A program made the position numbers and the translations under genes. The notes below the pieces were generated by a model. The model was not told the origin of the DNA and did no database searches. It saw only the letters and a program-made list of their open reading frames with translations. From Telopea speciosissima (lineage: Eukaryota > Streptophyta > Magnoliopsida > Proteales > Proteaceae), in assembly GCF_018873765.1 (NCBI RefSeq), contig NC_057926.1, positions 51,017,043 through 51,081,042 on the forward strand: a stretch of DNA of 64,000 nt, in the 5' to 3' direction. Shown here piece by piece: positions 22,315 through 34,736 of the stretch; the stretch's first letter is position 1; the number at the start of each line of letters is the position of its first letter.

Positions 22315-25300
22315 GACTCCCAAGTCCCAAACCCCATGACATAACAAAGTTACAGTTATTGTTATCTTTCCAAAATTTGATGTTGGGTACTGGAGCCTGG
22401 AGGGAGGAGGGGTGACTATTCATTTTCTCTGTTTTCCTTCCCTGCACCAAAAGACTAGTCTTCTTGGGTTCTTGTAAACACCTGTCTCCTGTTTGAAACA
22501 GGAGTGGTCTATTTTGGATTTAGTACTTGTTGAAATAACTTGTGATTAAAGCATAAATTTTTGGTAAAAGTTTTTAAAACTCAATGGCATCAATTGTGTG
22601 TGGGGGCCATTGCATCAGTTAACGCGAGACTAGGTTCTCCCAAGTTCTCAATTAGATCTTGGGATCGAGCTCCAGCAATGACGGGACATGTGCGAAGTGA
22701 TACTGATACCTTGATCCATGGATTCAACTATGGCTCATATTAATGGTTGCTTAAAAACTGAATACTATGGGCTTATACATTCTAATGTTGGTGCTGACAA
22801 ACATGACTGCATGCATTTCTTACCCAATGCAATGATAATTCAACATTGATTGATTCTTGGTTTCCATTAATTAGTTCAATAGAAAAAGATTGTCATGCAG
22901 CCGCGGGTGTGTGTAGATTCTTGTGCACACCCTCTCACATCCAACCCATGGATCCCACACTCTCTCTCTCTCTTACTGGAGTATCATGAGAGTTAGCCTT
23001 GCTAGAGAAGACCTAAATGCCAACATGTGTAGACAATATACTTCCCTTTCTTTTCAAATAGAATATAAGTGTACTAACCGTCTACCATCAAGTCACAAGT
23101 TTAAAGTTTCATAAAATTACAAATGTGATGACAGAGTAATGGATTATCGCAGTATTAACGCAAGTCTCTGTCATTTCTGACTCACTTTTGGGTCTATGAA
23201 CCTTATATGTAAACCAAATCAGAATGCTTTTGCACTTAATCCTAATTAAAAATCTATTGACTTCAAGTGGGTCTTAGGGATACCACAAGTATGGACTCGT
23301 AATCCAATGGACCCACAAGTAGGCCCATGCTCTCCTTAAATGTCTAATGATACAAAATTGGGCTCACTAGGCCCACTTTACCTGCTTATAGAATGTGGCT
23401 CATGGGCCAACATCATTGTTTTTGAAGCCTCTAAATTTTCGCCTAAGGTAAACAGGCTGAGTCCCACGATATGTAGATTTCCCCGCATTATTTATGCAAA
23501 GGAGAACAGTAGAAATAAATATACTCCAAATCTCTACTGGGCTCTCCATTCCAAGCAAAGAGAATTTTGAAGCTCTTTCCTAACAAGAGAATAAGGATAT
23601 GTGAGAACAATGCATGTTCCCCAAAGGAAACATCTTCTTCTTTGGAGAGAATGAATGATGGGAGAGAGAGTGACTCGGCACTTATATTAGAGTTTAGAAT
23701 TCATGAATACGACTTCAATGGTGACTAGTTAAACCATGAGATGTGCATGTGTCAAGTTGCTAACTGGCTAGGGAAGGTGTTCGACTCCTCGGCCCACCTG
23801 ATTAAATTGATCTTCCTAGTTATTTGGTATTTTTGTAAAATAATGATAAATATTCTTACCTAAATACATGCATCACAACAAGAAAGAAGAAAGCGCCTCA
23901 TTCAACTCCCGTTGCTACAAAACAAAGTTAGTAGACAAAACACATATGTGAATGGAAACATAAGTTATATAACGGTTGAGAAATTTAATAGGACCCTAAA
24001 CATTTTTGAAAACCACTTTGAATTAGATCTTTCCTTATCAAGGACACGTGTAAATATTAGTTAAAAATTACTTCTATATGCACACGATAAAACCCTAGTC
24101 CTAATATGGACTAACGCAATATGAATATGCAAAACATAATGAGAGGTGAAAATAATGTAAAAATTATAGAAAAAGTAAATCATATAGAAGAAAGGGATTT
24201 CAAAGTTGACCTTGAAGAGATTTTGAGCAAGATGAAGACATATCATGGTGAATGCAATAAACAAGCATATTAAAGACTTGCTGGATTTTATTAGATCATG
24301 CAAGGAAGAATTTTTTTTTTTTTTTGATAAAAACAAATTAATCTAAGATGAGTAACATATTCTAATATAACGAAATCATGGTAAAAAAAAAAAAAATGAG
24401 CAGAAATCAAAATGGAAACATATAAGGAACACGCCGCCACTACCTTGTGAGGCAATGACAATATGTGCAGATGATCCATTCTCCATTTCTTTTGGGTTAG
24501 GTTTGAACGGGTCCGATTTGGTTTAATTCTAATTAATTATTTAGAATTCATTTAAATGTTTTGAAAAGCATAACTTTCAATCTATAGATCCAAATTGGAT
24601 GACTCAAAAAAGTCATTGAAAAATTACCAACAAATAAAAAATGTCATTTAAAATCTTATTTCGAATATGAAATTTGGAAACTATTTGCCAGAATAAACAA
24701 TTTGGACAAGAACTCTTCAGAACGCTCCACCCCCCTCCAACCCCTAAAAAAAATAAAAACTTTTCTGGAAGGTTGTTCAAATAAATTTAGTTTCAAACAT
24801 TCTTCAAGTGTAAGAACTTTAATTATGAAAAAACCCTCAATTTTGGAAATTTAGATTGATTCCAAAGCTATTTGACCATTTTTACCTGGTCAATCCTCTA
24901 AGGGTACTTTGGTCATTTTCTCATAATTGATTCCACACACTACTCTAACTCAAAGATTACTTGGAGTTTCTTAGACTAATAATTGGATCGGACTTCTGCC
25001 ACTGCTCCATTACAACTTTTCATCATTGCCAAATAATGTCAATCGGTTCAGTTCAGTTCGGTTCGGTTTCAAAGAGTGTTGTTGTGATTCAAAATCGAAT
25101 CGAAAATCAAATCGATTCTGAAATTCGATACTCAAATCGAATCTGTTCGATTTCGATTCGATGATCAATTCTGAAATTCAGTTATATGAAGTTCTTACAT
25201 GGTTTGGTTTCGATTCCTCTACTCAGTCCATATACTATAATATATATATTATAATATTGTAATATAATATAATAGTATTATAAAATCTATATTAACATTA

Positions 25301-25796
25301 GTAATATATATTATAATATATTAATATAATAATATATTATAATATTATAATATGGTAGTATTATAATAAAATAACATACTATAATATACTACTATCTAAA
25401 GTCAGATCGATTCCGGTTCTCGAATTCAATTCTTATACTTGATCTGAAATCGAACCAAAAACCGAATCGATTTTAAAATCTAATACTCAAATTCAGTTTC
25501 TCCGGTCTGATTTCGGTTTCGATTTTCTGTTACTGTTCTAAATTGCCACTCTTACAATCTGATTTGACAACGAGCAATAATTGCACACCTGATTTGATAA
25601 GAAGCAATAATTGCTCTGCAGGATGCACGTCTTTAATTATGCTCACTTTAAAGTGGGAAAAAAAGAAAAAGCATGAAAAAGATTATTCTTGTTGCCTTCT
25701 CTTTACTCTCCATGTGGGGTCACTTGGGTTTCTTTATGTGATCCTAAATAGTTTTTTTACTTTTTTAGATTTAGGAGTTTTATATATATAATAAAA
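22315..25796. other. spacer between the two R-gene blocks
   Basis: No gene was recognised. Homology with the second block runs to about 22440. A CT microsatellite lies near 22960. Around 25025-25530 is a block with GGTTCGGTTTC / CGAATCGATTT words flanking a TA-only core (about 25235-25400), typical of decayed hAT-like MITEs. The remainder is AT-rich without clear structure. Confidence 0.5.
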
Positions 25797-26239
25797 AATC
25801 ACAGCGTGAGTAGAAAAATAGGATAAATGCACCGTTAAAACGTGATGCTTAAACCATTGATTAAATAACCTTAAATCTAAACCATTGAAAATAAAACCTG
25901 CAATCGGTTCCCACTGTCTTCTTCTTTGCCTACCGACCTTATCTCATCTTTTTTGAAAAAGACCGATGAACTTCCGCCGCTGAAACCCTAATTTTGTTTA
26001 GAAGAAGGGTGGAAGAAGCGATAAACAAAACTAGGGGTTCAACGTCGGAGGTTCATCGGTCTTTTTCAAGAAAGATGGGGGTGAGGCCCGGTAGGCGAAG
26101 AAGAAAAAGAAGGTGGGAACCAATTGCAGGTTATAGTTTCAATGGTTTAGATTTAAAGTTATTTAATCAATGGCTTTGATTTAAGCGTCGCGTTTTAACG
26201 GTGCGTTTATCTTACTTTCCTACTTGCGCTGTGACTATT
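25797..26239. mobile_element. 443-bp foldback element with ~200-bp arms
   Basis: The left half (from TCACAGCGTGAGTAG) and the right half, reverse-complemented (from TCACAGCGCAAGTAG), pair for about 200 bases, meeting near 26010. Shared words include GCACCGTTAAAACG, AATCTAAACCATTGAAA and GAAAAAGACCGATGAAC. The arms are about 90% alike by eye. No certain target-site duplication is visible. It lies about 400 bases before the second R-gene copy and is not found before the first one. Confidence 0.85.
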
Positions 26240-26449
26240 TATCCAAAAGGAAAATGCATATTTGTTTTTTTTCCTTTCCTTTTTCATATTTCCAATGTCA
26301 TATGGTCGCATCGTGCCAGTGATTTTGGTGATTTTGGTGGGTTAGTTGGAATGGCTTTACTATTGGCCCTTTAACTGACGTGATCTTTCACCTATTTCCG
26401 TCCACTGAATTCCACTAAAAAATGTTCACAGAAGGAAAAGATACGAGGG

Positions 26450-26457
26450 GATAAATA
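26450..26457 (+). promoter_or_regulatory. TATA-like box of the second R-gene copy
   Basis: GATAAATA sits at a position comparable to the word before the intact copy, but further from the start codon (186-193 bases) because the leader holds an extra segment. The surrounding promoter is only partly alike. Confidence 0.35.
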
Positions 26458-26642
26458 CGACTCCCTCCCTGAACATGAACTAAATAAAGCATCCAAGAAA
26501 ACTCACATGCATCTCTTAATATATATAACTAGATTTACAATTTCCTGCTTAATTGCTCTCTCGTTCGTTCTTACTTACATTCCTTATTTGTCACTGCCTA
26601 GTACTACTTTGGATCATTAATTACCAAAGAAAGGCGGCAACA

Positions 26643-29600
26643 ATGGTTGATGCTATTGTTTCCAGTGTCATCCAGCAATTGGGAGTGATCATCCAAAAGG
26701 AGATCGAACAAGAGGTACGATTGATCATCGGTGTGGAAAAGGACATTGAAGACCTCTCCACCACTTTTACAACAATCCGTGCTGCGCTTAAGGATGCTGA
26801 AGATAGGCAATTCAAGGATGCATCGGTGCGTGTTTGGTTGCAAAATCTGAAAGATGTGGCCTATGATATTGATGATGTGTTGGATGAGTGGAGCACAACA
26901 ATTAAACTCAAATCATCCTCCTCCTCACAAATGGTGGTAGATCATGGAGTTGATGATGCTGATCATCGTGTCACTAGTCCTTTTAAGAAGGTATGGCCCA
27001 GCAACTTGTTTTCTCCTTGTTATTGTTTCAAGCAAATTGGTTTGCGCCGTGACATTGGTCATAAGATAAAGGAGGTAAAAGAAAGACTAGATAAGATTGC
27101 AAGTGACAAACATAAGTTTGGTTTTATTTCTCATGAAACTCATACTAGCAGAAATATTGAAAACATAGATGATGAGTCGAGGAGGAGGAGACTAGAAACT
27201 AGTTCCTTCGTTGATGTCACTGAGGTATATGGTCGTGACATGGATAGGGAAATCATAATAAGCAAGTTGTTAATCAGTGAGGGCAGTCAACAACAGCAAC
27301 AAGTAGTGGCCGTCTCCAATAAGGAAGAAGTCCCCATAATCTCCATTGTGGGTTTGGGAGGTATGGGCAAAACGACCCTTGCCCAACTTGTTTTTAATGA
27401 TGATAGGGTGATAAACCATTTTAACAACAGAATGTGGATACATGTGTCTGAATCTTTTGATAAAATGAAGATTGCCATGCATATTATTAAAGAAATTGGT
27501 GGTGGTGGTGGGAACAACATTAATAATGTCACCACCCAGCAAGGTGGTGGTGTGATCTCATGGGAAGATGTGCATCGTCAATTGACTAGTTCTGTTGAGG
27601 GAAAGCATTTTCTACTAGTGTTAGACGATATGTGGAATGAGGATCCTACGCAGTGGGATCCATTGAGGTTATCTCTCAAACATGGTTCTTCCCAAGGAAG
27701 TAGAATTATTCTCACAACACGCAACGAGAGGGTTGCAGGCATGATGGGTACGAGGTATATCCATAGGTTAGGAATACTGTCTGACGAAGCCTGTTGGTCA
27801 TTGTTAAGACATTATGCCTTCGTTGGATTAAGGCAAGAAGAAGAAGAAGAAGAAGAAAAGTGTGAGAAATTGAAAGAAATTGGCATGGAACTCGCAAAGA
27901 AGTGTCATGGATTACCTCTTTCGGTGAAGACTTTAGGAAGTCTTTTGCGGTTCAAAGAGTCAAAACAAGATTGGCAATATGTGTTGGACAGTGATTTATG
28001 GAAGGTTGTATCAACCGATGATACACCAATCTTGCCGGCTCTATTACTAAGTTATAATGATTTACCCTCCTCTCATTTAAAACAATGCTTTGCATATTGT
28101 TCTCTCACCTGAAGAGTTTATCGTATTAACAAATGGGGAGTAATCTTCGACTGGATGGCACAAGGTTTTCTTGATGGCAGCTTGACCAAAGCAAAAGGTG
28201 AAGATTTGATCAAAATAGGTGATGAGTACTTTAATAATTTAGCCATGCGCTCATTTTTTCAAAAAGACACTATAAAATCAAGAGGATCAAGACAGATTTA
28301 CAGAATGCATGATGTTGTCCATGATTTTGCCAAATACCTTGCAGAGGACGAATGCTTTACTCTCACGATTAATTGTGCTGCTGCTGCTGCTCCTCAGGAA
28401 TTAATCAACTTTAAGAAAGCCCGTCATTTATGTCTATCAATAGCAGAAGAGATACGCATGATTCCTTCTTTCATTTACAAGGCAAAGAAACTGCGCACTC
28501 TTCAAATCTATAGAGGACATATACCTTCAATTTCTTCTGATTTATTTCGTCACTTAACATGTCTGAGGACATTAAATTTGGGTGATACTTACCTTGAAGA
28601 GCTTCCAAATGAGATAGAGAAGTTAATACATCTAAGGCACCTTAATTTGGAGAATGCAAGGTTCAAAGAACTACCTAAAACGGTGACTAGTCTGTACAAT
28701 TTGCGAGTATTACGTCTTTACAGATGCATGAATCTTTGTAAACTACCTGAAGGTATTGGGAGATTGGTCAATTTGATAGTTCTTGATTTGAAAGAATGCC
28801 GCCAACTAAGCAACTTACCAAAAGGAATTGGGAGATTATGCAAATTGCGTATATTGTCGTACTTCACTATCAGTGGTGGGGTGGAGCAAAGAGGAGGATG
28901 TAAGATTGGAGAACTAAAAGATCTCAACTTCCTCAAAGATACTCTAAAGATAATAGGTTTGGGAAGAGTGGAAAATGGAAATGAGGCTAAGATGGCATGC
29001 TTGAATAATAAGCAACATCTTCGTGCTTTGTATTTCTATTTTAATCAATTTACCGGTCTTTCACTAGTTGATGACGAAGGTATTGTTGATGAGGAAGGTT
29101 TTGTTGATGAAGAAGCGGATAACAAAGAAGAAGAACAAGAAGTATTCGATGGAGAAGATAAAACAGAAGAAGTCGATGGAGAAGACAAAACAGAAGAAGT
29201 AGAAGAAGAAGAAGAAGAAGTTGTTGATGGAGGAGATATGTCGTCAAGGAAGAGGATGGAGGATGTTCTAGAAAGCCTCCGGCCACATCCAAACCTTGAG
29301 AAGCTATCAATTGTTGATTACCCTGGTGTCGTGTTCCCCAATTGGATGGGTAGTCATACAGAGCCCATGATTTTCTCCAATCTAGTTTTCTTGGAACTGC
29401 GTGGGTGGAGGAAGTGTAAGCAATTGCCTCCGACTGTAGGGAAACTACCATCCCTTGAAACCCTTGTAATAAGTGGAATGGATAAGGTGAAATTCATGGG
29501 TGTTGAGTTTTTTGGAATCGATGATGATGATGATTATGATGGTGCTACAAGAAGAAGAAGTGACACAATTATATTCCCAAAATTGAAAGTATTTATGTTG

Positions 29601-30224
29601 GGTCCGATGCAGAAGTTGGAGGAGTGGAATATGAGAGTACAAGAAGAAGATGAGAATAATAAAGAGTTCATCTTTATGCCGTGTCTACAGCATCTTGATC
29701 TTGCTGTATTGCCCAAGTTAAGGTCGTTTCCACAACACCTTACCCGGGGGGCCACATCCCTGAGAAAATTGATGATATGGGACTGTTCAAAATTGAATTG
29801 GATGATGCCATCATCTCCATCTTCTACCTCCCATGATCTTCCCTACCTACATGTTGAGGAGTTGATTTTAAAATGGGATGCAGGTTCATTTTCAAAATCA
29901 TTATTATTACAAGTACCAAACAATAACCACATGTTGTGGTTGTTTCTCCCTAAGCTCAAGTTGCTGCGTGTGAGACAATCACCTTACTCCTCGTTACCTC
30001 AAGGCTTAGGGAAACTCACATCCCTTGAGATTCTGGATATCCGAACCTGTTCTAAGATCAAGTCCATACCTGAGGGGGAGTTGCAACATCTCACCGCACT
30101 CCAAGAGTTGAGGATCATGAGGTGTCCTGCCTTGAGACCACGTTGCCGAAATGAGATAGGAGAAGATTGGAGCAAGATATCCCATATCCCAAATATCTTC
30201 ATTGACCGCGAGAAGATAAAATGA
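26643..30224 (+). pseudogene. second CC-NB-ARC-LRR copy with one in-frame stop
   Basis: This is a close paralogue of the gene at 11553-15116, co-linear along its full length. The CC domain, P-loop GLGGMGKTT, kinase-2, RNBS-B and GLPL motifs are all present. At codon 490, inside the RNBS-D motif, the intact copy has CCA and this one has TGA (28110-28112), so translation from 26643 ends after 489 residues. The frame downstream is open and uninterrupted to 30224, with MHD (RMHDVVHDFAKYL) and all LRRs. Either it is a very young pseudogene, it makes a truncated CC-NB protein, or the TGA is an assembly error. A few small in-frame length differences occur in the acidic linker and poly-E runs. Confidence 0.9.
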
Positions 30225-31095
30225 TCAGTAGAAGCAAAACCTCCACAACACCTCTGAGGTACTTCAATTGAAAGGTAAGCATTGTATGTTAAAAGTTAAT
30301 TCTTTAATAAGCAATTCTTGCCACAGAATTCTTGGTGCTTTCTCATTCTATTCTATCATATAATTTTTCTTTTTTTATTTACCATTTTTTAGATGATAGA
30401 GAAAATCCAACAACTGTTTCAACTCCTCCTCCATGGGGAATGTCAGTCAACGTATCCCATCTGCAAAGCTCAAACTCAGAAAGAACTGGGGGGGGGGGGG
30501 GGGAGAGGGGATAGGCAACAAACGCATGAGCAACTAACTCCACAGCAATTTCGCAACTAACTCCACAGCAATTTCGCTTCCAGATATGTTAGTACATCTC
30601 TTCCCAGGTCCATTCATTACTTGATTTGTTGTTTAGTTCTTTTATTATTTTTTTGTTTTAGTTTAATTTATATTTTTTTGGATAATAGCAGTTAATTGGA
30701 CTCGAATTCTCAGAGCCAATATTGAACAGAAACGAATTTGGCATCTTCCTTCACCACCGAGCTCCAGGCATGTCTCTAGTAAAAGTACCTTTTCTTTTTC
30801 TTTTGGTTTGGTGTTTTTTCCCCCCTAATTTTCTATTCTTTCTTCTTTTATTGATAGATCAGATAAGAGCCTACTCTGCGTGTCAAGGTCTTGCCATTTT
30901 GATTCTAAAAATCTATGATTCAAAAAGAAGTTCGCTGGATAAGCTGATAATAGTGGTTAATTGGGGATTTGAGGTTCTTGCCATCATTTTGAGTGTTCTT
31001 GAGAGATATCCATTGTATCTTCTTCCATTACATAGTGAATCATCTTCAGCTTCGGCAGTGGACGTAGCACATCATATTGGTGTGTGAACCACATT
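30225..31095 (+). other. 3' UTR-like region of the second R-gene copy
   Basis: It is nearly identical to 15117-15960, with the same candidate splice sites. One difference is a 23-bp unit (CAACTAACTCCACAGCAATT and three more bases) that is repeated in tandem near 30533-30578 here but single in the first copy. A G-run lies at 30488-30503. The end again carries the LTR-tail-like words GTGGACGTAGCAC and GGTGTGTGAACCACA. Confidence 0.45.
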
Positions 31096-31206
31096 AAATC
31101 TGTGTGTCATCTTTGCTCTGTTTTGTTTCTATTTGTGTGTTTCGTGATGTTTGTCTTAACTTTGTTTCTATCAACTTCTATATTCTGTTTTCTTTCTTGT
31201 TTCCAG

Positions 31207-33229
31207 GCATCAATATTTTGAAAGCACATGGTAAAAGTACAAAGGACAATTACTTGTTGTGCTGCCCAAGGAATGCACCTTAGAGGAGTTGCCCTGCAAG
31301 GATTGCTTGCCTTGATTTTAATCTTCAGAAGACAGAAAATGCAAATGGGTGTCCAAGTCCTTGTCACTGATCCCAACTCCCAAGGAGTTTGAAAGATTCA
31401 TCAAAGGTAATTTGATGAACATTGGTTCTTTTGAAATAGTGTGTCACAGTGCAATTTATTGTATACCTTTTGCTTCTTATTGATTCAATCCTTATATCTA
31501 TGATCAGATTCCAAAAGTGGACCTAAAACATGATTCTGACTTCAGCTGCAAATCAGTATTTGGCATTTGATATATTGGGTATCAGTCCAGATTCAAATGT
31601 CTCTTGGTCTTCTATTATAATAGATATACCATTGCATGTTATGAAACAACACCATGAGGTGGTTTCTTGTCATTTCTAGCACTTCCTTCCCCACTTTTTG
31701 AGGCTGATACATGTCCTGTGTCCAAAACTGTGTGACAGAACCCAGTTTATAGGGTCTCAACATTTGTATATTTCAATCCAATCTGCTCTCTTAGGTACAT
31801 TGCTTGTGTATCCCTGCATATAAGTTTCTTAGTTGGAAATTTGATATGTTAGATGATCCTGATAAAAATTGTTTTCTCAATTTGTATTTCAGGACTTATT
31901 CATTGAGGTTGGGGCTATTGTTGTAACAGTGGTATGTTTCATTTTCCTGTAAATATCCTGCAAATGACAGATGTATTAATGCTTGTGAATTGGTTCTCTA
32001 ATTATGCTGTGCTCAAATATAATTTGGGAGTTACTCTGTTCGTGACACATCCTGTAGGATGGAACTTGGGCATATTTTACCTGCTCAACTGTTCCTGTGA
32101 TGATTCTGGGGCAGAGGAATAATCCAAATTGCCTTGCTTGTTTTTGTTTCTTTTTTTCTTTTTTATTTTGAATCAAGAAGCTGCTGGCAAGTTTTTGGTA
32201 AAGCCATGATATGATCATATGACACAAACAAAACATCATCCTCTACTCCCATAGAATATTTAAAAATTCAAAACCTCAAATACACTTACCTAGCTGTCCC
32301 TATTTATTTCTTTTATGCTTTCTGAAAATGGTTTGTTCACTGGACTTGTTAATTTCCTGTGAGCCCCTAGTGACATTTGGTTCCATATATGGCAGAGTAG
32401 TGATTATTCGCTATTCTTCCTGTCTGGAGCTTTTCTTTTTCCTCTGCCATTTTGAGCTGCCCATCCTTATTTATCCCCTTAATTGTCATATCTAAATATT
32501 CATAAAAAGGAAAGTAAATAGAAACTTGAAACAAAGTCATTCAGTTGATCACCGCAAGTTGTTGTTTTTATCTTGGAACTTTGTCTTCTTTCTTTTTTTG
32601 GTTCCCGGGATGGGTAACTCTTTGCTTTTAGAAACTGCTATCCAAGTTGACAGTCGTCATGATCAACCGTGATATTTACTCTTTGCTTTTAGAAACTGCT
32701 ATCCAAGTTGACAGTCGTCATGATCAACCTTGATATTTTTCCTTCCTTTTTTTTAGTTTTATTTTTTGTGTAGGGGATGGAGTAGCAAATATCATTTTTT
32801 CTCGTCTTCAAATTTTGCAATCCATCATACTTTACTTTTAACCTAAAATACTTTTAGATTTTTATGAAGCCATTATCACGACTAAACCCTTCCCCATCCG
32901 TATCCAATTGCTTTGTTCTTCAGTCACAATATTATCTTTAAACTGAAAATCATATTCACTCTGATTATTGTAAGCTCTGTCTTTAGGACTAGTCATGGGC
33001 CTATTCCATTCTCATGCCTGTGCCTGCAAACTTGATTACATGTTCTTTTACTCAAAGCAATACAATTCGACTAGTTTGATTCTTCTTGGCTTCCTTGGTA
33101 AATTAATGTACTTCTTTGCAGGTCTCCTTGATCCTCAGAGGTGCGAATGACTACATGCCTGACGAGATGGAGCGAGCTTTGCGTGATGCTTTAGCATCTT
33201 TAAGAGATCACTTGAGTCCAATGTGGTAA
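31207..33229 (+). pseudogene. CCT1 relic B1
   Basis: The exon from 31207 reads INILKAHGKSTKDNYLL and LDFNLQK in shifted frames. A short exon near 31893-31930 matches the YFVEAGAI region. After 32400, where copy A1 is cut off, homology continues with intron DNA shared with A2 and B2. An exon at 33121-33226 reads VSLILRGANDYM.DEMERAL and then DALASLRDHLSPMW. The middle exons (STFADMEGEE region) and all 3' exons are missing. A 61-bp stretch (CTTTGCTTTTAGAAACTGCT..) is duplicated in tandem at about 32613-32730. Confidence 0.8.
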
Positions 33230-33384
33230 TGACCCACACTTGTTAATCTTTCTTTTGTTGTTTTAACTTTTCAAGATTCTCATTTTGCTGATAAAGATTA
33301 CATTTGAAAAGTAAAATTACTTCCCTTCCCTTTATTTTACTTGCAACCAGACAGAGCCTAAATGTAAAATATATGTTCAACCCT

Positions 33385-33845
33385 ATAAGTGAAATAATTT
33401 CAGAATGAGATGCGAAGAGAGAAAGAGAGACACAAAGAGTTTAATGTGGTTCGGTTCTTGTTGAACCTATGTCCACAGTGCTGAAAGTTTCACTACTATG
33501 TTTTCATACTATTACGGCCATACTCTTTGTAGGAAGCAATTGAATCAACCAAAGATTGTGTCTGTGAATCAATCAAGGATTATGTCTGTTCTTTACAAGG
33601 AAATAATTTGAATTGAGATTGACTCTTATCTTTGAGGATTCCATTAGCTTTTTCAACAGTATTTTTATTTAAAAACTTTCCTTCTCTGATTTCGAAAATC
33701 TTTGTTGGGTGATTAGGATCCTTGAGATCTTTGTGATCCTTGTCAATCAATTGTGCTGGCCTTCCATCCTTGTAGAGAACGATTTGAGCTGTTGGAGCTG
33801 TTGGATGGGATTTGAAGGTATTCAAATCAACATTTGAATTATTCC
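33385..33845. mobile_element. possible LTR-type insertion fragment
   Basis: The sequence interrupts the unit B1/B2 junction and has no match in block A. Words such as AGAGTTTAATGTGGTTCGG and CTATGTCCAC are frequent in plant LTR elements. A short frame on the minus strand within it (33580-33825) has no recognisable family. Ends and family are undetermined. Confidence 0.3.
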
Positions 33846-34160
33846 TTCCATAAACCCTATCACTCTTCTCATTCTATTCTATATTTATAAATTTTTTTTT
33901 TTCATTTTTATGATGATTGAGAGAATTGAGAAAAATCTTGGGGTGATGACAACAAATGCATAAGCAACTAACTCCACAGCAATTTTGCTTCCAGATATGC
34001 CAACACATCTCTTCCCAGGTTCATTGATTACTTGATTTTTTGTTTGGTTCTTTCTTTATTTTTTTTTTTGTTTTATTTATTTATTTATTTATTTGTTTCT
34101 GATCGATTAGTAGTGGTTAATTGGGGATTTGAGGTTCAAGATACCAGAGAACTCAGAATG
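33845..34160 (+). pseudogene. 3' UTR remnant of a fourth R gene
   Basis: TTCTCATTCTATTCTAT, CAACTAACTCCACAGCAATT and ACATCTCTTCCCAGGTTCAT, in this order, match the 3' UTR of the intact R gene (15234-15475). Part of the next UTR segment follows (GATTAGTAGTGGTTAATTGG). No coding part of the R gene is left. It precedes CCT1 relic B2 as the UTRs of the other units precede theirs. Confidence 0.7.
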
Positions 34161-34736
34161 GTCAATTCCTTATGCTCAAAGCGGATATTGAACGGAAATG
34201 AACTTGGCCTCTTCCTCTTTTCTGTCTTCTATTATAATATGAATACAGTTGCATGTTATGGAACAACTCCATGAGCTGGTTTATGGTGTTATGGAACAAC
34301 ACCATCCTATCCACTGGACTGTTTGACATGTTTTGGCCATTTTGTGGGTTTATCTGGGTGGTCTCTTGTGTACAGGGTCAATGTTTGGGTATTCTACATA
34401 CTGAAGTTTATTTTGTGTCATTTCTAGTACTTCTCCCCCCACCCCGACCTTACATAGGCTGATACATGTCTTGTGTATCACCCTTTTTTCTGATACATGT
34501 CCTGTGCCTAAGTTATGGTTGCAAGGAATATCTGAACCTCGACTCATACTTGTACCCAGTCCTGTGCCCAAAACTGTTTGACAGAGCCCAGTACATATAG
34601 TCTCAACATTTGTTTATTTCAATGTAATCTACCCTCTTAAGTAAATTGTTTGTGTATCCCTGCATATAAGTTTCTTAGTTGGAAATTTGATATGTTAGAT
34701 GCTCCTAATGAAAATTGTTTTCTCAATTAGTATTTC

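Noticed and set aside
25235-25400. TA-rich stretch considered as a replication origin or scaffold site
   Set aside because: It is simply the AT core of a decayed MITE-like block; nothing else supports a function.
28113-28154. Idea that the TGA in the second R copy is removed by an intron
   Set aside because: No good GT..AG pair flanks the codon, the paralogue is co-linear here, and the frame continues directly after the stop.
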